Assembly: GCF_009711465.1 (NCBI RefSeq)
Contig: NZ_SMME01000854.1
Span: 1-38,382, forward strand
Direction: 5' to 3'
Source of the DNA: Parendozoicomonas verongulae
Lineage (GTDB): Bacteria > Pseudomonadota > Gammaproteobacteria > Pseudomonadales > Endozoicomonadaceae
Length of the DNA: 38,382 bases
Below, one piece after another: positions 1 to 8,900 of the stretch (position 1 is the stretch's first letter; the number at the start of each line of letters is the position of its first letter). The notes below the pieces were generated by a model. That model was not told the origin of the DNA and made no database searches. It worked only from the letters and a program-made list of their open reading frames with translations. Both the position numbers and the translations under genes were made by a program.

Positions 1-1
1 T

Positions 2-163
2 AGAAATGCTGTTCATCAGCATTATTTACCGGTAGATAAAATAAATGAAGGTGGGTATGGTGACTGTCAGTTAATAAAAGCAATTGCATTTCCCACTGCC
101 TGCTTAGACCCTAATCAAAGTGCAAAAGATAGGTCTTCATGGCAGAAAGTCCCGCGTATTTAA
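2..163 (+). CDS. 3' end of an unknown protein gene (truncated by window edge)
   Basis: Reading frame 2 is open from the first base to a TAA at 161-163 and gives 53 residues with ordinary protein composition (motifs such as GGYGDCQL and DPNQSAKD). It therefore looks like the C-terminus of a gene starting left of the window. No family is recognised. A short G/C-rich hairpin follows (about 180-196). It could also be a chance open frame, since 53 codons is short, so confidence is moderate. Confidence 0.4.
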   Translation, partial: RNAVHQHYLPVDKINEGGYGDCQLIKAIAFPTACLDPNQSAKDRSSWQKVPRI

Positions 164-330
164 TTAAATATTGATACCCCCCCGGCTATGTCGGGGAACT
201 CGCACAGGTTCTACCTTGATGCTTCCGCCAAGAAGTATTGAGGTGTAACTCATACCAGACGCTGGATCATATTTATATGTGCATCATCAGTATTCCTCGG
301 TGTCCAGCTCAAGGGGAAGTCAGCCATCCT
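164..330. other. Non-coding stretch before the inverted-repeat element
   Basis: No convincing ORF is seen. The only structure noted is a weak hairpin, CCCCG (180-184) pairing with CGGGG (192-196), without a T-run. It might be a poor terminator for the upstream partial gene. Confidence 0.35.
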
Positions 331-494
331 TAAGTACCCGGACCATTGCTTTCGCATAATCTGGCGGCGTCTTTTTCCGCCCTTGCTGCGTCACAGCTCT
401 GGTCACGTTGCGGGCTACGCTCCCGACGTTGTTCCTTGAAGAGCGAAAAAATTCACTCGCCACCATTATGCGAAAGCAATGGTCCGGGTACTTA
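331..494. repeat. 164-bp element with perfect 30-bp terminal inverted repeats (MITE-like)
   Basis: Bases 331-360 are the exact reverse complement of 465-494 (30 of 30). The inner 104 bp continues as an imperfect palindrome (GGCGG/T-run/CCGCCC against GAGCGAAAAAA...CTCGCC), so the whole element can fold back on itself. No transposase is encoded. The size and perfect ends resemble a miniature inverted-repeat transposable element or a large intergenic palindromic repeat. Open frames over it on both strands are most simply by-products of the palindrome. Target-site duplications were not evident. The family is not identified. Confidence 0.6.
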
Positions 495-709
495 TTTCTA
501 AGAATTTCAAGGGAAGACAAAGGAACTTTACAGGGGAAAGCTTCTGGGCAAAGGGATATTTTATGTCGACGGTCGGACTTGATGAGGGCGTCCCCAAATA
601 AGCCTCTGGTTCTGCCGGAAGTCATTTAACTCTTCTCTGGCCCTGTGAAGTTGACCCAGAACGGCCGATAACCTTTGACAGGCATATATTTTCATAATGG
701 TCGGGGCTG
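495..709. other. Non-coding stretch between the repeat and the small gene cluster
   Basis: The short overlapping ORFs here do not look like proteins and none has a good ribosome site. The stretch presumably holds the promoter of the 710-2078 cluster, but no convincing -35/-10 pair was identified. Confidence 0.35.
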
Positions 710-1225
710 ATGATTCATTCCGGTAATGGCAGTGGTGGCCTTCAAGGTGTTCAGGGATTTAACCAAAGCGGCTTTGCCAGCACTATTCATATTGGCCAGA
801 GCCAGTATGGGGGCTTTTCAGTTTTTGTCAGCCACCCTCCGCAACAACAATGGCCGCCTTTACCCACTGGATTTCCCAATGCCCAGCTTCATACCCGTCA
901 GACTGTCGTGATAGCAACAGATCAACCGGGCTACTCCAGTTACAGCTCGCAGAACTTCTGGCAAAGCGATGCCTCCCAAAGTGCACCCGTGAACCCCCAT
1001 ACCCAGTACTTTGGGAGAGCTTCACTCCAGCAGAAGAAGTCGCCTGTATCCCGGGCTGGTGACTGGCAACGGCCACCACCCATGAGAAATTACCAGAAGA
1101 TAACCTATGTGGCTCTACCATCGCTGGATCTGCAAGAAGCCTCAACGACTCGTTATCCTCAATCTCTAGCTCGACGACTACAGTTTCCGGCATTGGCGAG
1201 GAACAGAATCCTGTTCATCAAATGA
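710..1225 (+). CDS. Unknown Gly/Gln/Ser/Pro-rich protein, probably the frameshifted 5' part of the next gene
   Basis: The first roughly 120 codons give a Gly/Gln/Ser/Pro-rich, apparently disordered sequence (for example HPPQQQWPP) with no recognised domain. After about position 1085 this frame becomes Arg-rich and less protein-like. Meanwhile frame 1 opens at 1063 and reads without a stop into the ATG of the following gene at 1222, with a natural-looking Ser/Thr-rich composition. The simplest reading is a single gene of about 335 codons broken by a one-base frameshift near 1060-1085, either a real lesion or a sequencing error. The alternative is two genes overlapping by four bases at ATGA (1222-1225). 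The ribosome site for the ATG at 710 is weak. Confidence 0.35.
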   Translation: MIHSGNGSGGLQGVQGFNQSGFASTIHIGQSQYGGFSVFVSHPPQQQWPPLPTGFPNAQLHTRQTVVIATDQPGYSSYSSQNFWQSDASQSAPVNPHTQYFGRASLQQKKSPVSRAGDWQRPPPMRNYQKITYVALPSLDLQEASTTRYPQSLARRLQFPALARNRILFIK

Positions 1226-1719
1226 CGCCCAAGGCACTGAAAAATCAACAAAAAGACTTTGAAAAGTTCGTTAATAAGCGCAAGAGTCTGGCGAAGAGTT
1301 TCTATAAGGCTCAGAAAATCCACCATAAACAAGTGCAGGATCATTTGCGAATTATTAAGCAGGCTGACGACCTGATAAAGGCTGGTGATACATCCAGAGG
1401 CAGTGAGTTGCTATTCAAATCGGTCGAGGGTCTGAGCGGGCTGCGCAGGCAGAATGAGACTATGAAAAGCATTGCTGCTGTCGCTGTAGCCGAAAGAACT
1501 GAGGTGAGAGCCAGCTTGTCAGTTGAAACAATGCCGGATTGGTTTCTAAGCTTTGAAAGACGATTGGACGATCAACTCATATTGGGTGAAGCTGTCGATC
1601 AGCATTATATGGATGTTTTTAAAGAGAAAATATCATTTGATGGAAGATATGAAGCTCAGATTGTTGATCATGGCCGGAACCTAGCCACAGCACTGAAAAA
1701 TGCAGGGACTGCGAGGTAA
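1222..1719 (+). CDS. Unknown 165-residue helical protein
   Basis: This is a highly charged, Lys/Gln/Glu-rich, mostly helical protein with coiled-coil character over roughly residues 5-55. No family is recognised. The ATG at 1222 has no well-placed Shine-Dalgarno; GAGGA lies about 19 bases upstream. The frame stays open upstream to 1063 but contains no ATG, GTG or TTG, so the true start may lie in the 710 ORF across a frameshift. The next gene starts two bases after the stop, so the two are surely cotranscribed. Small coiled-coil genes in such clusters can be secretion accessory proteins or chaperones, but nothing in the sequence proves that. Confidence 0.65.
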   Translation: MTPKALKNQQKDFEKFVNKRKSLAKSFYKAQKIHHKQVQDHLRIIKQADDLIKAGDTSRGSELLFKSVEGLSGLRRQNETMKSIAAVAVAERTEVRASLSVETMPDWFLSFERRLDDQLILGEAVDQHYMDVFKEKISFDGRYEAQIVDHGRNLATALKNAGTAR

Positions 1720-1721
1720 AC

Positions 1722-2078
1722 ATGGGTAATATAAAAGCTGGGGAAGAATCAAAGCCTACTTTATTTGAGAGTATCAAAGCAGTTTTGGTGGGAGAAAATC
1801 ATAAGAAAACTGCTATCAAAGAAGTGCAGGGGCACTCCTATCTCAAAGGTGGAACACCGCTGGAAGGAAAGAAACTTTCCGAGCGTGGGGTAGCGGATCC
1901 TGGGCTGGATCAGGCATTTGTGACCATACAGGAGCACGGCATTATCCGTGAAGCTCAGGACAAAGAAACCCTGGATGAGCTGGAAAAACGTTACAACAGT
2001 GATAAAGGCCTCGACCCCGCTAATCGGGCGGCATTGCTGAAGGCTGTTAAGGCGCGGCTCATAGAGTTAATGCACTAA
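1722..2078 (+). CDS. Unknown 118-residue protein
   Basis: This is a small soluble charged protein with no recognised family. It starts at an ATG preceded by GAGG at a normal distance, two bases after the previous stop, so it is the last gene of the small cluster. The C-terminal half (from about residue 70) is predicted helical and rich in Glu/Lys/Leu. There is no signal peptide, membrane segment or cysteine pattern. A strong intrinsic terminator follows immediately, which supports a real transcription unit ending here. Confidence 0.7.
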   Translation: MGNIKAGEESKPTLFESIKAVLVGENHKKTAIKEVQGHSYLKGGTPLEGKKLSERGVADPGLDQAFVTIQEHGIIREAQDKETLDELEKRYNSDKGLDPANRAALLKAVKARLIELMH

Positions 2079-2089
2079 ACCCTACCCTG

Positions 2090-2118
2090 GGGCTGCTTTC
2101 GCCAGCCCTCATTTTTTT
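2090..2118 (+). terminator. Rho-independent terminator of the small unknown cluster
   Basis: GGGCTG (2090-2095) pairs with CAGCCC (2103-2108) across a 7-base loop. It is followed by TCA and a run of seven T (2112-2118). It lies 11 bases after the stop of the 118-residue gene. Confidence 0.8.
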
Positions 2119-2135
2119 ATAACTCTTTACATGCG

Positions 2136-2149
2136 TCCGGGTACTTATA
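2136..2149 (+). repeat. Solo 14-bp copy of the end of the inverted-repeat element
   Basis: GTCCGGGTACTTAT here is identical to 482-495, the outer part of the right arm of the 331-494 element, and in the same orientation. It may be a remnant of a second copy on the far side of the small gene cluster. Fourteen bases is suggestive, not proof. Confidence 0.4.
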
Positions 2150-2204
2150 CACTGGAGCGGAATGTGTGCCTGTGTTTCACACTTTCTGAGGTCAGGAGAA
2201 AGCA

Positions 2205-2858
2205 ATGAATAAAAAAATAGCTGTGATCCTTTCGGGCTGTGGTGTCTATGACGGCTCTGAAATCTACGAATCTGTACTCACGTTGCTCAGGATTGACCAG
2301 AACGGCGCCAGCTACCAGTGCTTTGCACCGGATGATAATCAGCACCATGTGGTGAATCATCTTTCCGGTGAAGAAACTGCCGAATCCCGTAATATGCTGG
2401 AAGAAGCCGCCCGTCTGGCCCGTGGTGAGATCAAGCCCCTTACCAAGCTTCAGGCTGATGATTTTGACGGGCTGATTATTCCCGGTGGCTTTGGAGCTGC
2501 TAAAAACCTGTGTGACTTTGCCTTCAAAGGCAAAGATGTGGCCGTTCGGGAAGACGTTCAGGCTGCGGTGCAGGATTTCAAAGGGTCAGAGAAGCCTGTA
2601 GGGCTGATGTGTATTGCGCCGGTGATGTCTGCAAAGCTGTTTGGTGACGGTGTGCAGTGTACGATTGGTAACGATCCTGATACCGCATCTGCGCTGGAAG
2701 CCACGGGGGCTGTTCATAAGAGTGCGTCGGCTCATGAGGTAGTTGTCGACAAGGGCAATAAACTGGTGACGACTCCTGCTTATATGATGGCTGGCAGTAT
2801 CAGTGAGGCATCAACAGGCATTTTCCGGCTGGTGGACTCTGTACTGGAGATGAGCTGA
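2205..2858 (+). CDS. elbB: ElbB-type DJ-1/PfpI superfamily protein (glyoxalase)
   Basis: The 217 residues match the ElbB/ES1 family of class I glutamine-amidotransferase-like proteins. Members have been linked to isoprenoid biosynthesis in older annotation and shown to act as cofactor-independent glyoxalase on small aldehydes. Visible marks are the N-terminal strand with SGCGVYDGSE (about residues 10-19), the IIPGGFGAAKNL loop (91-102) and the nucleophile-elbow cysteine in GLMCIAP (Cys136). Length agrees with the family (about 217-220). The start is set by AGGAG a few bases upstream of the ATG. It appears monocistronic, between a terminator upstream and hairpins downstream. It is a cytosolic enzyme; the physiological substrate is not readable from sequence. 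Confidence 0.93.
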   Translation: MNKKIAVILSGCGVYDGSEIYESVLTLLRIDQNGASYQCFAPDDNQHHVVNHLSGEETAESRNMLEEAARLARGEIKPLTKLQADDFDGLIIPGGFGAAKNLCDFAFKGKDVAVREDVQAAVQDFKGSEKPVGLMCIAPVMSAKLFGDGVQCTIGNDPDTASALEATGAVHKSASAHEVVVDKGNKLVTTPAYMMAGSISEASTGIFRLVDSVLEMS

Positions 2859-2895
2859 TGTTCGCATCAGAAACTCTCACGATTAACATGAGAGT
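2855..2895 (+). terminator. Two adjacent hairpins after elbB (weak terminator)
   Basis: CTGATG-TTCG-CATCAG (2855-2870) overlaps the elbB stop and has a stable TTCG tetraloop. It is followed by ACTCTCA (2873-2879) pairing with TGAGAGT (2889-2895). No real T-run follows, so this may be an RNA-stabilising 3' end rather than a full terminator. Confidence 0.45.
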
Positions 2896-2943
2896 CCAGT
2901 ATTTATAACAAAATATGGGTACACCGCATAAAATGCAGATTTC

Positions 2944-2978
2944 TCCTGTCTGATTAGTATTCCAATACTCAGGCAGGA
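2944..2978 (+). promoter_or_regulatory. Hairpin able to sequester the ribosome binding site of the giant gene
   Basis: TCCTGTCTG (2944-2952) pairs with CAGGCAGGA (2970-2978) with one G-U. The stem continues after a 3-base bulge by AGTAT/ATACT. The 3' strand contains the AGGA Shine-Dalgarno (2975-2978), 8 bases before the ATG at 2987. Opening the hairpin would be needed for translation, so post-transcriptional control is plausible. Function is inferred. Confidence 0.5.
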
Positions 2979-2986
2979 CGCAAGCT

Positions 2987-5900
2987 ATGGCATATGCAGG
3001 TTTAAATCTTTTAAAAGGGCGTTATCAATCTAAGCAAGATTCAGACTCCAAAACACAAGGCGCCGAAAAGGCTGTTGCAACAGCAGTGCCTTCTACGACC
3101 CCTGCGGTGAAAACTGCTACAGCATCCGCTTTGCCAACAGATGAAGGTCCCGGGCAAAAGTCAGCTACAGCACGAGATGTCAGAACAGCTGACCTGACTG
3201 ATACATCAACGCTCTCACGTCCAAAAACAGCTGAGTCAGTTACACTCACCCCTCTGCAGAAATTTCAGGAAGCCAGTCATCACCTTCAGAAAAAGAGATA
3301 CGCTCAGGTAGTTGAAACACTAAAAGCGTATTCGGCTGCCGATATTGAACAGTTTCCACTTTCTCAGCAAAGTGAAGTGGCCTACCTGCGTTTGCAGGCC
3401 ATGTTGCTGGCGGAAAAGTTACCCGATAAAGATGAAATAATTGCCGAGCTAAAGCGATTTAACGATGTTAGTCAGCAGCTTCTCTGGCAGAAGACAGTGA
3501 GTCTGGCAGACTTGCAAAACAAAGGCCGCAGGCTACTCAAACTTCTGAGCAGCGACAAACTGGCCGGGCATCTTGCTAACCTGAAAAAAAATGATGAGTG
3601 CGTTTTTCTGGAAACCATTTCGATAGCCCAGCCTTCGGATCTGACGACGAGCTTTAGCACGCTTCCCGACAGTAATCATAACTGGACTCTTCACTGGAAA
3701 GGGTTGGCCTGCTTTAGCCAAAAGGATTGGGCTGGGGCTACTGAGCATTTCCGCAAAGCTTATAATCAGGGCTTGAGTCAGTCTTCTCCCTGGCTGGCTC
3801 TGTGCATTGTATATTGTGCACTCAACGAATTAAATGACGATATCAAAAAACCCTTAGCTCGTAAGGAGCAGGAAGCCATAAAACGCGACTTGCTGTTGGC
3901 TGCAGAGCTGGGGGAGCCAGCAGCTCTTGCTCTGTTGGCAGAAAGCGCAAGAATAGGATACAGAGGCTTTCCAATCAATGAGAAGGAAGCTCACAGTTAT
4001 TTGGTAACGGGCTTCCGGATGGACAGTGCTGCATGCCTCAGTAGTTACTTCATGTACCATGGTCGTTTTCTTGTGTCCGAAGATGAGCGCAAAAGTAAGA
4101 GCCAAAGCGCCTACGCTCTTGAGTTTCTGCTAAGAGCAAAGCAGGCACTGGAACGACGTGCAGCCTGTCCAGCTATTTCGGAGCATCCGGTTCTTCAAAG
4201 CCTGAACATTCCCAGTGAAGGTTCAGCCAGTTTCGCTAACAGTCGCTGTGTCATGAGTGGTGATGAAGCTCTGCTGGCTAACCGCTTTCAAAGTTGTGAC
4301 AAGATCAGTGCCGGAAAACTGCTGGTCAGTATTATGAGAGCCTGCAATATAGGATGCAGTAAGCAGAGCAAAGTTGGCCTGCAATGGCTGACAGATAACG
4401 TCAACGACGAGTTGGCGTCGCACTGGGCTGCGTGCTGTATGGGCTTCTTTAAAGATGATGAGCACAGTTACGAACAGGCTATTCGGGTTTTGGACCGAAA
4501 TTGGGCAGAAGGGCATCCGGAGGCAGCAGAACTAACTGCACGGGCGAGACAACAGGGTAGAGCAGACAACATAACAGCCCTTTATCGTGCCGAGCTGGCC
4601 TACACAAAAATGGCAGAGGAGGATGTTCCTAGAACCAAACATCGCCTCAACCATCGGAATGTAAGTTTCAGCCAATATTGGGAGAGTCGGGGACATCTGC
4701 GAAAAGCTCTTGACCATATGCCTCGCCATAGTGAGATTCGCTGTTGCTGGAACAGTGAAGAAGAAATTTTCCGTCGTTTCATACTCGAAGACACTCTGGG
4801 GCTGGTATCATTCGATACTCTGGAATCTCTGGCAAAGGGTGACTATCCCCCTGCGTGTATCCTGCTGGCAAAGCGTGCGCTGGAACGTGATGAAAAACAT
4901 GCAGCATTAAAGTATTTATCGAGTCCGACCCTGCAAATCATTCCGGAAGTGCAGTTATTGAGAAACGCCTGTGGCAGGGGCAGTCAACCACCCTTAAGGC
5001 TGATAACCCGTGATATTAACAGTTGTTATCGTTATCTCGACCTCAATGACACAAAGGATGATGATGACAAACAAATGCTGATTCGTCACTTTGGGTGTTA
5101 TGCCAGCGAAGTGGACTGTCGTTTACTGCGCACCGACCCGGCGGCGTCTCGCGTTGGTCAGGTATTGAGTCAGTGGGCTCAATATTGCAATGATGACAAT
5201 ATGGCAACGGCCTGCTTGTATCGCGCCTTCTGGCTAACTGGGGATAGTAAAATTGCAACAGAGCTTGAGAAACGATTAAAGCGTTCAGGTTGCCATAACG
5301 AGATATATCACCTGAGGCGGGTAGTCTGTAATGAGTATCACTCTAAATGTAGTGATGATTTCTACGGTACCTACAAGCCTGGAGAACTGGTTTTAACTCG
5401 TCCCAAAGAGGAGTGGGTGGAATCCATTGTACAACCTGCACAGGTGCTGGAGTCAGATACCGAGGAGTGCCGACGAGAGAAGCTGCTTGGTGAAATCACC
5501 AGCTATGTTCACGATCTGACTATTACTGAAAAAACGTCAGCTGCTGTTCTTCAAAAACATTACAGCAAACTGTCTGAGCTTGCAGCCCGCACTTTAGAAG
5601 AGGGCAGAGAGTGGGAGCTGCAGCCTGACCAAAAGGATCTGTTGGGGAAATTCTTTTATACATTAGGCATGACCTGTCACTACTTAAAGCGTTTGGCAGA
5701 AGCCGGGGACTTCCTTGAACTCGCGGCAGAACGGTTTGCCTGTAAGGAGAGTTATTACCCTGCTGCCGTTTATTGTTGGGAAAGGGCGCACATTGATAAA
5801 GCACTGGACTTTATATACAAGGCTCCTGATTCTGATCTGGTACGAGCCTGGAAGTTAGAGCTTGATATGCGCCAGTACCACCAGAATACCTGGGATGTAG

Positions 5901-8900
5901 AGCGGTGTAGTAAACCGGAACACTTTGAGGAGTTCCTGAAATATGCCGAACATCTTGCATATCAGGGAAACCCCGTCGGGTTTGCTAACTTGCTTACAGT
6001 CTATCTTCTGGAGGTAAATCCAGAGGTGCGTACAGAGGCCGTTGAAGACCCAGTGCGCATTCAAATGATTGCCCGGCACAAGATGCTGCAGCGTCGTGCG
6101 ATGGCCATGGGGTCCCACGCGGTGCTTCCGCTGCTGTTTCAGTCTTTGTTTGTTGGCAATGAACATTTATTTGCCGTATCGCCCTATCGGCTGTGGACCC
6201 TGTTAAAGGATATCCCGATACCACAGTCGAGCAAACCTATGATGCTGCCTGAGGCTCATCGCTCTGATCACATGATCCAGCAGTTGAAAAAACCGCCGAT
6301 CCCCATGGACAGTCAGTTATTCCATCAAACTATGAGAGTACTGAAGTGTGAAGAGCGAGGTGAGGACACTCTGCTGTATCTTTATGTCCTGCAGCTCAGT
6401 GGCTTCTTTAAGCATACCGAATATGCCCATGTACCTTTTAAAACGGCTATTGAATCCTATCGTGTAAGTATGGCTCATGCTTTTCACGCTCTGGTACAAG
6501 GGCGTGCAGGTGATTGTTGTAAGGCCATCACCAGAGCGCTGAAAAAAGATCCTGATTTTGACCATGATGCTATGACATTGCTGGTATGTCAGATTCATGT
6601 GTTTACCAGACATCAGGTATTGTCAGATAAAGAACTGCGAGAGTGGCTGGATGGTTTGAGTAGGAGGGATTTCACCTGCTCCAATACCTGTCTTGGTGTT
6701 CTCGATATGAATGCTGGAAATAAAAAGGCGGCACTTGCTCACTTTCTGACAGCTTCGGAGTGTCCATCCTTTGACCCGGAGGCGGTATACCTTGCAGCAG
6801 GGCTGAAACTGCAAAGTGATCCGCGAAGTAAAGCGGGTAAAAAGCTGATGGACAAAGCGGAAGAGGTCAGCTTTGAACCTGCGTTGTGTCAGCATGCTAT
6901 GAAGCTGATTAAAAAAGGTCAGTTTGATGAGGCAATGGCTGTGGTCGACGAACCCTGGTTGCAGAGCCATCCTGAAACCGCTGCAGTAAAAGCCTGGATT
7001 CGCTGGTATCAGGGTCAACATAATCCTGAATGCTGTATGGCCCTGAAAGAGATGTGCACCAGCCAATCTGCACAGGCTTTATACCGATTACTGGCTCTTA
7101 ATATGCTATACCCGGCCCCCGCTGATGTTTTGGATGTGTCGAGTCTCACATCGTCCTTGCAGAAAAATCTGGATCCGTCCGTGCGCCACTTTATTCAGGT
7201 GGATCCCGACCTCGCTCTGGTGAGTGATTATCTGCGCCGGGAAATATTGAAGCAGCAAGTTCAGACATTGTTGTCAGAGAGGCAGGCAACTCCTCCCAGT
7301 GTAAGCATTATGGAGAAGCTGATATGCACGTTCCACCCGCTCTGTACACCAGACGCGCTATGGCAAATGCCTGCCGGTAAGCTTCTAAGTCAGTGGTCAT
7401 CGGCCTATGCAGAACAGCTCAAGCAGGAGCTTATGAGCGCTGAGGGAAGCGAAGCTCAAACAAAGAGACAGGCTCTGGATCTACTGTATCAATATCAACC
7501 TCAGGTGCTGAGCTCCGAATACTGTTATGACATCGCTCAACGGTGTGATCTGCAGCTGGCAGCTGATCGTACTACGGCTTTGCACTGGTTAATGAAAGCT
7601 GAAGATAAAAGTGGGCCACTATTGGTGCGGGCACTCAATGATGCCTGTACCCAAAGGCCTATTGTTTGGGAGTGGATTCATATGCTCACAGCACAGTTGC
7701 AGAAGCAGGGTGTGGAGTATACTGCAGACGCAGTTACGCCGCCCTGTATCAGTGCTGTTAATCAGGGTATTTGTGATATTTCAGGTCAAACACCGATTGT
7801 TTTTGTTGATGCTCTTTCCCAGCTGGTGTCGTTTGTTCACCAAACCAATGCGAAAGCCCTGAATAACATTGGGCAGGACAATATTCTGGCTGCTGTTGAA
7901 CGGTGTCAGTCATTCGAAAGGTGTAAAGCGTTTACTGCACAAATGGCCGATATTCTCAATACGCGAAGGGTTTATGGGGGGCTTGCAGATCACCCCGTCG
8001 CCCATGTGGAGAAGACGGCAATGGATATGTATCACTTCTACCGGGCTTCTGGGAACGAAGATCTGGCCTGTGAGTGGCTGTTCCATAATGTTGACAGCCG
8101 CTCTGCATCCAATCGTGTGACTCATGAGCTTATAACACTTATAAAGCAACACTCGTTAGATAAAACTCTCATCAAAGAGGTTTACGGAAGGGCTCTTGCA
8201 CTGACGCCGCCTATCAGGATTGATGCCACTCTTTTGGTGCAGGCTATAAACGATGCAGCTGCCGAGGGGGATACCCCGTGGTTGACGTGGCTGGATAGTA
8301 TCGCTCAAGAACTTCCTTTAGATATGCTGGATGCTAAAGCCCGCGTAGCGTTGTCCTGTGTACAGATAGAGCAAGGTAAGGATGCCCGGAATGTGTGTGA
8401 AACCCTTCTTGCTCCTCATCTTAATGGTGATTTACGCGATAGGATTCTGGCAGAGCTTATTATTTCTACATTGAGTACGCAGGCTTTTCCTCCGGAACGC
8501 TTGAAATCTCTTCTTATGAAGGCAGAAGTTGACTGCGAAGGGGTTCCCGATCCCATAAGTTATATCGACGCTATTCCAGAAGAAATTCTGCCTGCGTTTG
8601 TGAAATTTACAGCCAAAGAAACGAATAAACAGCAACGCCTGGCAAGACTTCAGCGGTGTGGCGAAAGAAAATCCCAGAGCCTGTCAGAGCTGAAAACATC
8701 GCTACTTGTGGAGATTTATCGGGAGTCTAAAGGGCGGGACGCGTGTAGAAAAGCCGCTTTAACGGCTCTCTTTTTGCGGACAGATTTAAAAGAGCTTCTG
8801 GAACTGGATAGGGATATTCGTCTGGATGTTGTTCAGACATTGTCGGATAAGGTTAAGCAGATGTCTCCCAGGCACGGCGATCTCTTTCTTTCCTACTGCA

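Noticed and set aside
320..625. 101-codon minus-strand ORF crossing the inverted-repeat element
   Set aside because: It runs through both arms of a perfect palindrome, so the open frame is a by-product of the repeat. It has no ribosome site, and the part outside the repeat is not protein-like.
828..1193. 121-codon minus-strand ORF opposite the small unknown cluster
   Set aside because: It overlaps frames on the plus strand that connect to better supported genes, has no Shine-Dalgarno, and is rich in Arg/Trp/Ser as expected from an antisense frame.
1222..2078. Type III secretion chaperone or stalk protein assignment for the two small genes
   Set aside because: Small size and coiled-coil character would fit, but no family motif was recognised and no secretion genes are nearby, so the function is left open.
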